The notes: a model not told the origin generated them from the letters alone. A stretch of DNA of 64,000 nt from Alphaproteobacteria bacterium (GCA_009781045.1 WQYW01000002.1:1-64000), one strand, 5' to 3'; positions 21,335 to 33,105 are shown, numbered from the stretch's first letter. A program made the numbers and translations.

Positions 21335-21750
21335 CTGTTAACGCCGGGTGCGAATCAACGGAGAGTATCGCTATCGCGACATCAGGGGTAAGAGTCCAGA
21401 TCAGGAACACCCGCCGGCCGGAGCACAAAAATACCGCTTGATCCGGGCCTCATGAACCCCTTGTGATTCGATCGCACCGATCACCTGACATCACCTCAGC
21501 GCACTTGTGTTCTCAAGATCAAGGGATTTGTCGTGATTCGATGCAACAGGCTGCGCGCTGTGGCACGCACGGCACGAACTACTGATTCGCTGCCCCGTTG
21601 CGCCCGGATCACCGGACCGACTCGCGAGATGCTGGCGACATGGCACATAATTCCGCATCTGCACACCACATCAAGCGCAGGCGGTACAGGCTGATGACTA
21701 GGGATTGATCGACCGCCGGATCCTGGAAGCTCTCGATCTGCGCTCACCGA

Positions 21751-22209
21751 TCAGCTTCCAGTCGAGCCAAAGCCACCCTGCTGGCGCTGGCTTGATGGCA
21801 GGCTCACCACTGGACGGAGCACGGCCTGCACCACCGGCGCAATCACCATCTGCGCAATACGCATGCCACGACGGATCACCACGGGCTGACTGCCGTGATT
21901 GATCAGAATCACGGCGATTTCACCACGGTAGTCGGCATCAATGGTGCCCGGAGCGTTGAGCACGGTGACGCCATGGCGCGCCGCCAGGCCTGAGCGCGGT
22001 CGCAGTTGGGCCTCAAAACCTGCGGGCAGGGCGATGGCAAGTCCGGTCGGCACCAGGGCATGAGCGCCCGGCTCCAGCGTCAGCGGCTGCTCTGGCGCCA
22101 CCGCGGCGAGGACATCCAGCCCCGCAGCCTCCGGGCTGTGATAGCGCGGCAGCGGCAGATCGGCGGCATGGGGCAGAAGCTGGCAGGCGATCAGGACGGG
22201 TTCGGTCAT
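21751..22209 (-). CDS. dut: dUTP diphosphatase
   Basis: [59 protein letters not shown]. Confidence 0.97.
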   Translation of the reverse strand: MTEPVLIACQLLPHAADLPLPRYHSPEAAGLDVLAAVAPEQPLTLEPGAHALVPTGLAIALPAGFEAQLRPRSGLAARHGVTVLNAPGTIDADYRGEIAVILINHGSQPVVIRRGMRIAQMVIAPVVQAVLRPVVSLPSSQRQQGGFGSTGS

Positions 22210-23645
22210 GGCACCTCCTGCGCCGCAGCAGAGAAATGAGCGGCGATACGCCCGATCAGGCGCCGCGCAACCTCTTCCTTGGTCATTGCCGGCCACTCTT
22301 CGACCTCGCTCGAATCACGTGTCAGAAGATGCACGCGGTTATGCGTGCCGCCCATCACCCCGCTGCCGGGCGAAACGTCATTGGCGACGATCCAGTCACA
22401 GCCCTTGCGTGCCAGTTTGGCGCGGGCGTGGTCGAGAACCTGCTCGGTTTCGGCGGCAAAGCCGATCACCAGTTGCGGCCGGCCCTGCTCACACTGCGCG
22501 ATGGTCGCCAGAATATCCGGATTTTCCGTGAGTTCGATGGTCGCGCCGGCACCGTGCGTCTTCTTCATCTTCTGCGTCGCCGCCCGCACCACCCGCCAGT
22601 CCGCCACCGCGGCGGCGAAGATGGCGACATCGACCGGCAGCGCCGCCCAGACCTCGCGGAGCATGTCGCGGGCCTGTTCAACATGCACCACCCTGACACC
22701 CGGCGGATCGGCGAGTTCGACCGGGCCTGTGACCAGAACCACTTCGGCGCCCGCGGCGTGAGCGGCGGCGGCAATGGCAAAGCCCTGACGGCCCGAGGAC
22801 CGGTTGGCGATATAGCGCACCGGATCAATCGGCTCATGCGTCGGCCCCGCGGTGATCAGCACCCTGCGCCCACGAAGCGGCTCGAGGGTGGCCTGCGAGG
22901 CGGGCAGCGAGGAAAACCCGGGCGGAGAGGGACAGCTGGAGGACATAAGTGCCAGCGCGGCGGCGGCGATCTCAAGCGGCTCGGCCATGCGTCCCAGACC
23001 GGCCTCCCCCCTTTCGGCCATCTCACCGCTGTTGGGGCCGATCCGGGTGATGCCATCGGCTTCAAGCCGCGCCAGATTGCGCCTCGTGGCGGGGTTGTTC
23101 CACATCTGCGGATTCATCGCCGGCGCCACCAGGATGGGCCGGTTGGCGGCCAGCAGGATGGCACTGGCAAGATCATCGGCATGGCCGTTGGCCATCTTGG
23201 CCATGAGGTCGGCAGTGGCCGGCGCCACCACGATCAGATCGCACTCGCGTGCCAGACGGATATGGCCGGCGTCGAACTCGCTTCCAGGGTCGAAAAGATC
23301 GGTATGGACCCGCTCATGGCACAATGCCGCCACCGCAAGCGGCGTGACAAAATGCTGCGCCGCCGCCGTCAGGACGCAGCGCAGCCGGATTTTGCGCTCC
23401 CTGAGCCGGCGGATCAGATCGAGCGACTTATAGGCGGCAATGCCGCCGCCGATGATCAGCGTGATGCGGCCGCCCTCGGCACAGCGCGCCTCGGTCGCAA
23501 CACTGCCGTCCGACGCCGGTGCCCCTGCCATGTCGCGCAGGATGACCCGCATTTCTTCCTCGACCGAGCGGTTATGGCGGGCCGAACGCAGACGGAGATA
23601 GTCCTTTATGCCTTCATCAAGCCCGCGAATGGTGAGGCTGGCCAT
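22206..23645 (-). CDS. coaBC: CoaBC (phosphopantothenoylcysteine decarboxylase / phosphopantothenate-cysteine ligase) with N-terminal FitA-like RHH extension
   Basis: [38 protein letters not shown] (ribbon-helix-helix pattern) then [22 protein letters not shown]..., [43 protein letters not shown]. Confidence 0.93.
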   Translation of the reverse strand: MASLTIRGLDEGIKDYLRLRSARHNRSVEEEMRVILRDMAGAPASDGSVATEARCAEGGRITLIIGGGIAAYKSLDLIRRLRERKIRLRCVLTAAAQHFVTPLAVAALCHERVHTDLFDPGSEFDAGHIRLARECDLIVVAPATADLMAKMANGHADDLASAILLAANRPILVAPAMNPQMWNNPATRRNLARLEADGITRIGPNSGEMAERGEAGLGRMAEPLEIAAAALALMSSSCPSPPGFSSLPASQATLEPLRGRRVLITAGPTHEPIDPVRYIANRSSGRQGFAIAAAAHAAGAEVVLVTGPVELADPPGVRVVHVEQARDMLREVWAALPVDVAIFAAAVADWRVVRAATQKMKKTHGAGATIELTENPDILATIAQCEQGRPQLVIGFAAETEQVLDHARAKLARKGCDWIVANDVSPGSGVMGGTHNRVHLLTRDSSEVEEWPAMTKEEVARRLIGRIAAHFSAAAQEVP

Positions 23646-23701
23646 GAAATAACCCCGCAATCGATGATTGCAGCTATCTCACATTTCTGATTGCAGTGCA
23701 A

Positions 23702-25246
23702 TCACAGATTGGTGAGAAGGATCGCCAGAAGAGTGGCGGCGATGATCCACAGCGCCACCTGGGTGATGCGGTCGGCGCGTACCCTGTCGCGGCCCATACT
23801 TGCCAGGCTCTCGGGGCTGAGCCGCACCCCCTCCCTGGTCATGGTCTCAAGCTGTTCCAGCACGGTCACCGCGCGCCTCGCAATCCCGGGCAGATCCATC
23901 ACAACGCGGGCGATCTCGCCGGCCCCGCCGAGCGCGCCTTCGACCCGGCCGATGGGGCCGAGATTGCGCTCGATCCACTGGCGCACCACGGGATCGGAGA
24001 CCTTCCACATGTCGAGCCGGGGATCGAAGCCACGTGCCACCCCTTCGACCACCACCATGGTTTTCTGCAGCAGAATGAGTTCCGGCCGGGTGCGCATATC
24101 GAACAGGCCGGTGACCTCCAGCAGCAGGGTGAGGAGCCTGGCCATCGAGATTTCTTCGGCGGTGCGGTTATGGATAGGCTCGCCGATGGCGCGGATGGCC
24201 TGGGCGAAATTCTCGATCGAATGCTGCGCCGGCACATAGCCGGCTTCGAAATGGACCTCCGCCACCCGGCGATAATTGCGGGTGATGAAGCCAAGCAGGA
24301 TCTCGGCCAGAATCCGGCGTTCGTGCTGCAGGAGCCGCCCCATGATGCCGAAATCGACCGCCACCAGACGCCCGGCGGGATCGAGGAAGAGATTGCCGGG
24401 ATGCATGTCGGCATGGAAGAAGCCGTCGCGCAGGGCGTGGCGCAGGAAGCTCTGGATCACCTTGCGGCCGAGTTCGGGCAGGTCGACCCCGGCCTGGCGC
24501 AGGCTGGCGTGATCGTTGAGAGCAATGCCCTCCACCCATTCCATGGTCAGGACATTATGGGTGGTGCGGTTCCAGTCGACCTCGGGAACACGGAAATCGG
24601 CGTCGTCGCGGGTGTTCTCCGCCATTTCGGAGGCTGCCGCGGCCTCCAGCCGCAGGTCCATTTCCATCGTTACCGACCGCGCCAGCGTGTTGATGACCTC
24701 GACCAGGCGCAGCCGCCGTGCCTCCGCCGACCAGGCCTCGGCCTTGCGGGCGACAAAGAAGAAATCGGACAGGTCACGCCTGAAGCGCACTGCGACATCG
24801 GGACGCAGCACCTTGACCGCAACCGGATGGCGCGAGCCGTCCCGCAGCACCTCGCCACGATGAACCTGCGCCATCGAGGCTGCCGCCACCGCCGGGCCGA
24901 AACTGACAAAGGCCTGCTCCAGCGCACAGCCCAGCGAAGCGCTCACCGCAGCCTCGGCCTCCCTTTGCGCAAAGGGCGGCAGGCGGTCCTGGAGATTCTC
25001 CAGATCCCGCGCCAGAGTGACCCCGACGACATCGGGGCGGGTGGCCAGAAACTGCCCCAGTTTGAGATAGGCCGGCCCCAGCCGTATCAGCGCCCGTGAC
25101 AGGGTCGGGCCCTGTTTCTCCCCGGGGCGCTCAATCAGACGGGCAAGACGCAGCAGAAGCTGCGCCGGTGGCGGCACCAGAGCGGGATCGACCACGCCGA
25201 AGACACCTTCGCGGGCGAATACGAAGGCGGCGCGGGTGAGACGCAT
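23702..25246 (-). CDS. ubiB: Ubiquinone biosynthesis ABC1-family kinase UbiB
   Basis: LIRLGPAYLKLGQFLATRPDVVG, MAQVHRGEV, GFFHADMHPGNLFLDPAGRLVAVDFGIMGRL. Confidence 0.95.
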   Translation of the reverse strand: MRLTRAAFVFAREGVFGVVDPALVPPPAQLLLRLARLIERPGEKQGPTLSRALIRLGPAYLKLGQFLATRPDVVGVTLARDLENLQDRLPPFAQREAEAAVSASLGCALEQAFVSFGPAVAAASMAQVHRGEVLRDGSRHPVAVKVLRPDVAVRFRRDLSDFFFVARKAEAWSAEARRLRLVEVINTLARSVTMEMDLRLEAAAASEMAENTRDDADFRVPEVDWNRTTHNVLTMEWVEGIALNDHASLRQAGVDLPELGRKVIQSFLRHALRDGFFHADMHPGNLFLDPAGRLVAVDFGIMGRLLQHERRILAEILLGFITRNYRRVAEVHFEAGYVPAQHSIENFAQAIRAIGEPIHNRTAEEISMARLLTLLLEVTGLFDMRTRPELILLQKTMVVVEGVARGFDPRLDMWKVSDPVVRQWIERNLGPIGRVEGALGGAGEIARVVMDLPGIARRAVTVLEQLETMTREGVRLSPESLASMGRDRVRADRITQVALWIIAATLLAILLTNL

Positions 25247-25463
25247 TATGTGGGTCAGGGAAGAGATCACGTTTGTCTGTTCAACCCGGGTTCCATTCCC
25301 GAAAACTCGGGCCGGAAACAATGGCGACGATTGGCAGCCTGAGACAAGGTCCACCCGCTCATGCACGCTATTCCTTCTGCGATCCTGCCTTCCAAGATCC
25401 TGCCCTGCCGCGATTTTGCACCCGACCGGCACAACCCGCGACCGCAGCGGTTTTCGCGCGATC

Positions 25464-26243
25464 TCAAAGACGCCAGCCCGAATGCAGCGCCACGATGCCC
25501 CCCGACAGTTTCTGATAGCTGGCGCGGGCAAAGCCGGCCTCGGCAATCATGTCGGCAAAGACCGCTGGCCTGGGGAATTTGCGGATCGATTCGACCAGAT
25601 AGCGATAGGAGTCGCCATCCCCGGTGACCATACGCCCCAGAGGTGGAATCACCCTGAACGAGAACAAATCATAGAGCTGCTCGAGGCCGGGCACGTCGAC
25701 GGTGGAAAATTCCAGGCACAGAAAACGGCTGCCCGGTTTGAGGACGCGGTAAGCTTCCTTGAGCGCGCAATCGATCCGCGGCACGTTGCGGATGCCGAAG
25801 GCGATGGTGTAGGCGTCAAAGCTCCGATCGGCAAAGGCCAGCGCTTCGGCGTTGCCCTCGACGAAGGTCAGCTGGCCTTCCACGCCACGCTTTGCCGCCC
25901 GAGCCCGACCCACCTCAAGCATGTCGCCATTGATATCGCAGACGGTTGACTGGAAGCCCGCCCCCGCGGCCGCACAGGCGCGCAAAGAGATATCGCCGGT
26001 GCCGCCGGCGACGTCGATGAGGGCGAAGGGCCGTTCGGAGCGCGGCGGATTGAGGGCGGTGATCATGACATCCTTCCACAGCCGGTGCAGCCCGCCGGAC
26101 ATCAGATCGTTCATCAGGTCATAGCGCCCCGCGACACTATGGAAGACTTCGTTTACCAGAGTCTGCTTGTCGCCCAGGGCGACGTCCTGGAAACCGAAAT
26201 GGGTGGTTTCGTCATCTCTGGTCTCGTCCACTGCCTGCTCCAT
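25464..26243 (-). CDS. ubiE: Demethylmenaquinone/2-methoxy-6-polyprenyl-benzoquinol methylase UbiE
   Basis: [58 protein letters not shown]-terminal [13 protein letters not shown]. Confidence 0.96.
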   Translation of the reverse strand: MEQAVDETRDDETTHFGFQDVALGDKQTLVNEVFHSVAGRYDLMNDLMSGGLHRLWKDVMITALNPPRSERPFALIDVAGGTGDISLRACAAAGAGFQSTVCDINGDMLEVGRARAAKRGVEGQLTFVEGNAEALAFADRSFDAYTIAFGIRNVPRIDCALKEAYRVLKPGSRFLCLEFSTVDVPGLEQLYDLFSFRVIPPLGRMVTGDGDSYRYLVESIRKFPRPAVFADMIAEAGFARASYQKLSGGIVALHSGWRL

Positions 26244-26300
26244 CTCTGTGCCCCGCCGCCACCGTTTCAATCCGCGCGCCTGGCTTGCCCAAGGCTCTGT

Positions 26301-26336
26301 CAAGGCGCCATCAAGGCGCCATCAAGGCGCTATCAC
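26301..26336. repeat. 12-bp tandem repeat x3 (caaggcgccatc)
   Basis: Read directly; lies between divergent ubiE and mutM starts. Confidence 0.9.
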
Positions 26337-26360
26337 ACCCGACCGACAAGGTGAATGGCA

Positions 26361-27212
26361 ATGCCCGAACTGCCTGAGGTTGAAACCGTCCGCCGCGGCC
26401 TGCAGCCGGCCCTGGAGGGCACCACGATTGTCTCCGTCGAGGTCCGCCGCGGCGACCTGCGCTTTCCCCTGCAGCACGATTTCGTGTCCCGCCTGACCGG
26501 GCAGCGCGTCGTCAGCCTGTCGCGGCGGGCCAAATATCTGCTTGCCGATCTCGCCAGCCAGGACGTGCTGGTGATCCATCTCGGCATGTCGGGCTCGCTG
26601 CGGCTTGGTGCCGCTTTGCCGCAGGGGCGCGACGAAAAGCACGATCACGTCCGTTTCCTCCTTAAGGGCGGAGCCATGATCGTGTTCAACGACCCCCGCC
26701 GGTTCGGCGCCATGAAGGTGATAAGCCGAAGCCGCCTCCCCCATGACCCGATGCTCGCCGACCTCGGCCCCGAGCCACTCGGCAACGCCTTCGATGCCGC
26801 TTCCCTGGCACAGGCCTGCGCCGGCAAAAAGACCAGTCTGAAGGCGGCACTGCTCGACCAGCACGTGGTGGCCGGACTGGGCAATATCTATGTCTGCGAG
26901 GCGCTGGCGCGGGCCCATCTTGCGCCGCAGCGACAGGCCGCAGGCCTGGCGCTGCGCGACGGGAAACCCTCGGCCGCAGCCCGCCGCCTGGTCGAAGCCA
27001 TCCGCGCCGTGCTGCTTGAGGCCATCGCCGCCGGCGGCTCGTCGCTGCGCGACCACCGCCAGGCCTCCGGCGAACCTGGCTGGTTTCAGCACAGATTCAC
27101 CGTCTATGGCCGTGAGGGCGAGCCCTGCCTGACCCCGGGCTGTCGCGGCCGGGTGAGCCGCATGGTCCAGAACGGGCGCTCCAGCTTCTGGTGCGCCACC
27201 TGCCAGAAATAG
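26361..27212 (+). CDS. mutM: Bifunctional DNA-formamidopyrimidine glycosylase/AP lyase
   Basis: [18 protein letters not shown]..., C-terminal zinc finger [28 protein letters not shown]. Confidence 0.97.
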   Translation: MPELPEVETVRRGLQPALEGTTIVSVEVRRGDLRFPLQHDFVSRLTGQRVVSLSRRAKYLLADLASQDVLVIHLGMSGSLRLGAALPQGRDEKHDHVRFLLKGGAMIVFNDPRRFGAMKVISRSRLPHDPMLADLGPEPLGNAFDAASLAQACAGKKTSLKAALLDQHVVAGLGNIYVCEALARAHLAPQRQAAGLALRDGKPSAAARRLVEAIRAVLLEAIAAGGSSLRDHRQASGEPGWFQHRFTVYGREGEPCLTPGCRGRVSRMVQNGRSSFWCATCQK

Positions 27213-27343
27213 CCTCCCCGCCAACCCGCAAAAAGTCATCCGGCCGCGGCTTTCCGCGAGGGCTTGGCCGCAGCGCTGAGCCACGCCATATTGCGTCAGG
27301 CGCACCCCTGTCGGGGCGCGCCTCTCCAGGGAGCCCGTTTTCA

Positions 27344-28150
27344 GTGCTGAGTGCAGAGGAACTCGAACGTTACGCCCGCCATATCGTGCTGCACGATCTC
27401 GGCGGCCCGGGCCAGGCGGCGCTCAAGGCGGCCTCGGTGCTGGTGATCGGCGCCGGCGGCCTCGGTGCGCCCTCACTGATGTATCTCGCCGCCGCCGGCG
27501 TCGGCTCACTCCAGGTGGTCGATGACGACGTGGTGTCGCTCTCCAACCTGCAGCGCCAGGTGATCCACGCCACGCCCGATATCGGTCAGCGCAAAGTTGA
27601 CAGTGCGCAAGCCCGCATCACCGCCCTCAACCCCAACGTCTCCTTCACCGGACACGCCACCCGCATCACCGCGCGCAATGCCATGGCGCTGATGGCGAGC
27701 GCCGATCTGGTGCTCGACGGCTCGGATAATTTCGCCACCCGCTATCTGGTCTCGGACGCCTGTTTCTTTGCCCGCAAGCCGCTGATCACCGCGGCACTGG
27801 GCAGTTTCGATGGCACGCTGACCACGATCCGCGCCCATGAGAAAAGCCCTTCAGGCGGCTTCAATCCCACCTATCGCTGCCTGTTTCCGGAAGCGCCGCC
27901 ACCCGGCACCGTGCCCTCCTGCTCCGAAGCCGGTGTGATCGGCGCGCTCGCCGGGGTGATGGGCTCGATGATGGCACTCGAAGCAATCCGCGAGATCGTC
28001 GGCTTCGGCGAAGGCCTGGTCGGACGTCTGGTGATGATGGACGCCCGCGCCATGCGCTTTGAGACCCTGCGCTACAGCCGCGATCCCGCCAATCCGCTCA
28101 ATGGTGACGGAGCGGTGATGACCGATCTCTCCGCCCACCCGGATTATTGA
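27344..28150 (+). CDS. HesA/MoeB/ThiF family adenylyltransferase
   Basis: LERYARHIVLHDLGGPGQAALKAASVLVIGAGGLGAPSLMYLAAAGVG, DDDVVSLSNLQRQVIH; GTG start. Confidence 0.92.
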   Translation: MLSAEELERYARHIVLHDLGGPGQAALKAASVLVIGAGGLGAPSLMYLAAAGVGSLQVVDDDVVSLSNLQRQVIHATPDIGQRKVDSAQARITALNPNVSFTGHATRITARNAMALMASADLVLDGSDNFATRYLVSDACFFARKPLITAALGSFDGTLTTIRAHEKSPSGGFNPTYRCLFPEAPPPGTVPSCSEAGVIGALAGVMGSMMALEAIREIVGFGEGLVGRLVMMDARAMRFETLRYSRDPANPLNGDGAVMTDLSAHPDY

Positions 28151-28472
28151 TCCGCAATTGCCGTCCCCCTCGCCCGGTCGTCCGCGGAACCTATACCGGC
28201 CGCATGGCTGCGGTCCTCGAGGCCTATGTTCTGGCCCACCAGCCGAAGTAGCGGACAAAGAGCCACGCAAACATCGCCAGACATGGCGTGCGCTTTGAGG
28301 ATGCGAGCAGGATTTTTCGAGGGGTGACGATTACCAGCCTGGACGACCGTTCCATTACCTGAAAACCCGTGAGATCACCATCAGCCTCCGACTGCCGTTG
28401 CCTGCCAGCATCCGGGGCATCGCTGCCTCGGCCTCATTGAAGGAAGGACAGAGTACCAGGGGTGGCGACGGC

Positions 28473-28706
28473 TCAGTCCAGATCCGCGCGCCAATTGGTA
28501 ATCAGCGATTCGACGTCGGCATTCTGCAACCGATCGATCACATCGTCATCATCGGGCATCATCTCATCCACCCAGGGCCCGTTCTTGCGGATTGTTCGCC
28601 GGCGCTGGAGTTCGCGATTGCAGGCTGGTGAGCAGGTGACGGTCCGCGGCGACAGGGCTGTGAACTCCCGACCACAGGTGGCGCACAATCGCTGATGGCG
28701 GCTCAT
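28473..28706 (-). CDS. Small zinc-ribbon-like protein
   Basis: MSRHQRLCATCGREFTALSPRTVTCSPACNRELQRRR with CxxC...CxxxC pattern; acidic C-terminus. Confidence 0.6.
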   Translation of the reverse strand: MSRHQRLCATCGREFTALSPRTVTCSPACNRELQRRRTIRKNGPWVDEMMPDDDDVIDRLQNADVESLITNWRADLD

Positions 28707-29003
28707 TGCTCGCTCCGAAATTCGCTCGCTTCGAAATTCCCAAAGCCCGCACCAGCCCGCTGTCGTCAAAGGCGCTGGCAGCGGCGATCCAGCGTGGCTT
28801 CTCAAGCGGTGATATGCGAAATTCCTGCCGCTTGAAAATCCCCCTCCGGCGATTTGTTCTGAACAACTGGCCTCATCGGGTAAATATTGCCGGTTTGCCG
28901 CGGCTTTGCTGCGGCGCAACGGCGCCCCGCCAGCCCCTCCTCTCCCAAGGTCAAAAGCAGATCGGCACTTCCCGCCACTGGGCGCCCAGGCTTTCCTGCC
29001 CGC

Positions 29004-29048
29004 GCAAGTCCTGGTCATGCAAGTCCTGGTCATGCAAGTCCTGGTCGC
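29004..29048. repeat. 15-bp tandem repeat x3 (caagtcctggtcatg)
   Basis: Read directly from sequence; intergenic. Confidence 0.9.
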
Positions 29049-29304
29049 GCAGCCACGCGCGAATGTTCTTCCGGCCCGATCGGCAGTCCCTCCGACGCAA
29101 AAGGCCGCACATCCTCACCAGGATCAGGGCTTGCGTCACAACACCCGCGACAGAACCTGCCCCCTCAACCCGCACCCGCAGCGATCTGTCCTCTGTCCAG
29201 ACGCAAGCGCGAAGCGACCCTCCGGTCACATGCGCCTGCGGACGTCGCCGGGGCGGCCCGATTGATGACTCCTGACGCGGTCAGGGCTTCCCGTCCTGAG
29301 CGCG

Positions 29305-29793
29305 TCAGGAGGCCGGCTGCCCCGGATCAAGGCGGGCAATCCTGCCGAGATAATCCTGCAGGAATTGCGGATCGTAGTTGTCGGCGTTTTCGCGCATGAA
29401 AGCCACCACCTTGCGGTACCAGTCGGCCGCCGCCCGGTTGTTGCCGCGGGCCTCCTCAACCATACCGAGACGGTCATAGCCGTCATGAACGTAAGGGTGG
29501 TCTTTGAGGAGCTGATGGGCGGCGCGTTCGGCCTCATTGAGCTGCCCTGCACGAATCAGGTCGATGACCGCGTTGGACGCCGCATCCAGCGGGTCCTCGT
29601 CTTCGTCGATGCCGGCGAAGCCGGGGAAGACTGCGGGCCCGCTCAGGCGCGGATCCTTCTTCTTTTCGGCTGCGCGTCTGGCAGTGGCAAGTTCTTCATC
29701 CTTGTCCTTTGCCATACAGCAGTGCTTGTATTTCCTGCCGCTGCCGCAGGGGCAGGGATCATTGCGTCCGGTCTTGACCGCAGGTTTGGCCAT
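29305..29793 (-). CDS. SEC-C motif / TPR-like protein
   Basis: [22 protein letters not shown] zinc motif at the N-terminus; helical repeat-like C-terminus. Confidence 0.85.
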   Translation of the reverse strand: MAKPAVKTGRNDPCPCGSGRKYKHCCMAKDKDEELATARRAAEKKKDPRLSGPAVFPGFAGIDEDEDPLDAASNAVIDLIRAGQLNEAERAAHQLLKDHPYVHDGYDRLGMVEEARGNNRAAADWYRKVVAFMRENADNYDPQFLQDYLGRIARLDPGQPAS

Positions 29794-29932
29794 GGTTTGC
29801 GTTTCTCCTGTAAAAATTCCGCCTCTTGCGATTCCCGCGCCCGAGGCCTCCATTCAAATCCACCCCGGACCCGGTCGGGGCCCGAAGGACCAGATCGCAA
29901 AATCTGTCGTCGCCGGCAAAGGGACAGTCGCT

Positions 29933-31372
29933 TCAGTCGACGATGATCTTGACGCGGTCATTCGGCCGCACTCTGGCCCGGGCGTCGAGCTGGTTGAGGA
30001 TGCGGAAACGCTCAACCGGGTGATCGATGCTGCCTGAGCGGCGCGACAGCGATTCCACGGTGTCTCCGGGCTGCACCGTAACGATGCGGATGCGCAAGGG
30101 GCGGGCCGACTGGATCTCCTCGAGGCTGAGGCGGCGGAAGGAATTGATGGTGTCGCGAATATTGCGCTCGCTCTCGGCGTTTTTCTGGCGGCTGGCAAAG
30201 ATGAAGCGGAACACATCGCTGTTGTAGCGCAGCACGTAGATCCGGAACTGCCACTGTTCGCCCCTGGCCAGGGCCGAAGCGGCGGGATAACCAGCGATGG
30301 TGAGGTCCTCGGTGGTGGCCTTGTCAATGCCCTCCATCCAGCCGGAATTGAGGTAATCGGCGAGTTTCTGCTCGGCGGGAACCGCAACCATGTCGAAGCG
30401 CATGGCCTGCTGGCCGCCGTCCCGGACCCCGATCACCGCCGGTGCCGTGGTGGTATCGAGCATGAAACCGCCGGGCACCTGGAAGGTGAAACCGAGCCTG
30501 GGGTGGAGGAAACGGCGGCCGCGCACGAAACCCTCGCTGGGGTCGTCCCCATACACGATGTTGTCGATCGCCGAGAGATAATTGTCGCGATCGCGCGTGA
30601 AATTTTCAGGCGCACCGTGCTGGCGGGCGCTGCTCTGGGCATTGCGCACCCGCTCCGGCGTCGCCGGATGCGACGAGGTGAAGTCCTGCGCCCGTGGATC
30701 CAGCGACCTGTTGCTGTTGAGTTCGGCATTGCGCTGCATCCCGGTGAGGAGCCGCGCGGCGCCATAGGGATCGAAATGGGCGCGCTCCGACAGCGCCACC
30801 CCCACAGCATCGGCCTCGAATTCCTGCGCCCGCGAAAAACTCGCCATGTTGAGCCTGGTCTTGGCAAGAGCGAGCGCGGCAAGTTCCGGATCGTTGCCCA
30901 TATCGTTGAGGACCTGGTTGACGATCGCGGCCTGCCGGGCCTGATCCTCGCGGTCGGCGGCATGGTGGCGCAGCACATGGGCCATCTCATGGCTCAGCAC
31001 GGAGGCCAGTTCCGAGGTGTCGCAGGCCAGCGCGATCAGACCACGGGTGACATAAAGCTGGCCGCTCGGCAGCGCGAAGGCGTTGACCGCACCCGAATTG
31101 AGAATGGTGACGCGATAGCTGAGGTCGGGACGATCAGAGGCCGCCACCAGCTTTGCCACCGTGTCGCTGATCAGGGCCTGGAGCCGGGGGTCATGATAGA
31201 CCCCGCCATAGGCCGCCAGGATGCGTTCATGCTCGTGGCTCGGTGCCGCCTCGGCGGTGCTGGCGACCTGCGGCTCCGTCGTGGTCCCGAGATGGCCGAG
31301 ATTGCTGCAGCCAGCAAGCGCCAGCGCCAGCACCATACAGGCCAGCCTCCCCGGCACTGGAAACCGCCTCAT
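29933..31372 (-). CDS. M48 family metalloprotease lipoprotein
   Basis: Lipobox LALALAGCSN; VLSHEMAHVLRHHAADRE zinc motif; EFEADAVGV third ligand; C-terminal ARVRPNDRVKIIVD LysM-like end. Confidence 0.9.
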   Translation of the reverse strand: MRRFPVPGRLACMVLALALAGCSNLGHLGTTTEPQVASTAEAAPSHEHERILAAYGGVYHDPRLQALISDTVAKLVAASDRPDLSYRVTILNSGAVNAFALPSGQLYVTRGLIALACDTSELASVLSHEMAHVLRHHAADREDQARQAAIVNQVLNDMGNDPELAALALAKTRLNMASFSRAQEFEADAVGVALSERAHFDPYGAARLLTGMQRNAELNSNRSLDPRAQDFTSSHPATPERVRNAQSSARQHGAPENFTRDRDNYLSAIDNIVYGDDPSEGFVRGRRFLHPRLGFTFQVPGGFMLDTTTAPAVIGVRDGGQQAMRFDMVAVPAEQKLADYLNSGWMEGIDKATTEDLTIAGYPAASALARGEQWQFRIYVLRYNSDVFRFIFASRQKNAESERNIRDTINSFRRLSLEEIQSARPLRIRIVTVQPGDTVESLSRRSGSIDHPVERFRILNQLDARARVRPNDRVKIIVD

Positions 31373-31510
31373 CCGCTGGTGGCAAAAAAGGCCGCCTGAT
31401 CGACCGCGGTCCATGCTCATGTCGCCTGCTCTGTCTCCACTCACCCCGGTTTCCCTGGACGTTCCGCCAGTTGCTGCCAGTGGCTGAAATCCGCCACGAC
31501 ATTCCCGACA

Positions 31511-31555
31511 TCAGGGAGCAGCCTTTCAGGGAGAAGCCTTTCAGGGAGAAGCCTT
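31511..31555. repeat. 15-bp tandem repeat x3 (tcagggagaagcctt)
   Basis: Read directly. Confidence 0.9.
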
Positions 31556-32149
31556 GCCGCTTTTCCGCCCCTTTGCTGTCAAATCTTCAGCATCCTGCAT
31601 ACCATATGCCTTGAGACAGAAACGACAACGTCTTGTGTCCAGTTTCGGCTGAAATTCGGTTAAAACGCCGCAAATCGCGGATAACCGGTGGAACGGACCC
31701 GATAGCGGGGCTGTGGTTGACGCCGGGTAAACACTCGCCCACAGCTCCCGGATTTCACCGGCTCTCACAGCCCCCCTGCCGCTCCCGATCGGGATGGCAA
31801 GGGCGAAGCCTGGCCGAGAGTCTTCACCATGATGGCGGAAATTTTCTGCCATTCCCAACCGGCCCTGAAGCAGTCAACCCGAAACGGCCGCGCAGCCTGG
31901 CGGGAAGCAGCAACTGACCCTGGGCCGAAAGGGTGACGATAGTCATGACAAGGCACTCCAGCGAGAAAGCAACGCCGTCATCGCGGTATCTTATTACCTG
32001 CAAGTCAGTTTTCGCCTGCGTCGCCACCTGGTGCAGGGCATTGCACTCCGGATTTCCCGGCGCTGCCGGATGCCCTGCCGCACCCGGATCTGAGCCTGCT
32101 GTCCCGGCTCTCAAACGCGGGCGTAAAAAACTGCGGGGAACAGGAGTCC

Positions 32150-32490
32150 TCGCCAACATGACCTCAAGCCACATCGGACGAAAGCCCGGCCTCGCTCGCG
32201 GCATCGTGCGAGCCGTGCATCCAGCTCCATGATCGCAGCCCCGCCATTCTGGCTGTGGCGCGAAGCCACCTCCCGCTGCGATTGGGGCCGTTCGACCACG
32301 GCAGAAGCCTGCAGGCGGCGGATCTCCCACGACAGCGGGTTTTAAGTGTGTACAGCCTTTGGCAGCAGGGGCGGTCGATCCGGGCCAGCTGAGGCCATGC
32401 CCCGGGAGCCGCGATATCGGCACTGCTTCTGCAGCTCGCCGCACACAAAATCGGCAGCCGCCGGGCCTGTGACACTGGCCTCACTGCCCT
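32150..32490 (-). pseudogene. Degenerate copy of the C-terminal region of the 33338-34222 protein
   Basis: Fragment APGAWPQLARIDRPCC... and flanking nucleotides (cagctgaggccatgccccgggagccgc, cacacaaaatcggcagccgcc) resemble 33630-33750 of the intact gene. Confidence 0.6.
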
Positions 32491-32499
32491 GTTACCACA

Positions 32500-32877
32500 G
32501 GCGTCTCACTCCGAATCCATCAAAAGTGCTTCTTTGGAAATCAGCGTCATCGCTTCGCAAAATGGACTGGGCGATAAGGAAACGGTCAAACGGATCCTTG
32601 TGCGAAATGTTCATTTCACCGGCCAGCCGGGCATGGCGGACGGAGATCGGAAGTTCGGCAAAGTCCTGATCCGCGATGACTCAAAGTCACGTGCCAGCAG
32701 CGCCCCTTCGGGGAGCTTGCCGATGCAAAACTTCGTCGCCACCTCCATGGCCGAGGCAGCGCTGACGGCGACACTGTTGTCTTCGTTCGCGACAGCCTCT
32801 CGCGCCCGCTGGCTGAGTGCACCGTCCCCCGCAAGCCACCAGATCAGCGCATGCGTATCCAGCAACAGCTTCACGTG
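32500..32877 (-). pseudogene. VapC-like PIN-domain toxin, frameshifted
   Basis: VKLLLDTHALIWWLAGDGALSQRAREAVANEDNSVAVSAASAMEVATKFCIGKLPEG is a PIN N-terminus; the expected continuation RHARLAGEMNISHKDPFDRFLIAQ is readable in another frame at 32520-32640. Confidence 0.8.
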
Positions 32878-32916
32878 AGATTCCACTTCGCCAGTTCATC
32901 CTCGGGCAAAGGCTCA

Positions 32917-33105
32917 TCAAACCGCGCGTCCTAAGCAAATCTTTCCCTTCAGCGCGCCAAAGCGCCGCTTGCCGCGCGCCACCACCGGTACAAGGCGCAC
33001 GATCGGCACGCTTCCACGACGAATGACGACATCCCGGCCGTCAAGTGCATCCGCAATCAGCCTGGACAGGTTGGTCTTTGCCTCATGAACCGAGAACTGG
33101 CCATT
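32917..33105 (-). pseudogene. Phd/YefM-type antitoxin with probable 5' frameshift
   Basis: QFSVHEAKTNLSRLIADALDGRDVVIRRGSVPIVRLVPV antitoxin pattern; the RBS-linked ATG (taggagatcgcaATGGCCAGTTC) is one base out of frame with the CAGTTC... antitoxin frame. Confidence 0.65.

Noticed and set aside
22236-23690. 484-aa plus-strand ORF opposite coaBC
   Set aside because: Antisense to a clearly conserved gene; compositionally GC-driven, His/Arg/Gly-rich, no domain.
23696-25099. 467-aa plus-strand ORF opposite ubiB
   Set aside because: Shadow ORF; the minus strand has the ABC1 kinase motifs.
29004-29048. Possible CRISPR array
   Set aside because: Contiguous 15-bp repeats without spacers; simple tandem repeat. 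No CRISPR array seen anywhere in the window.
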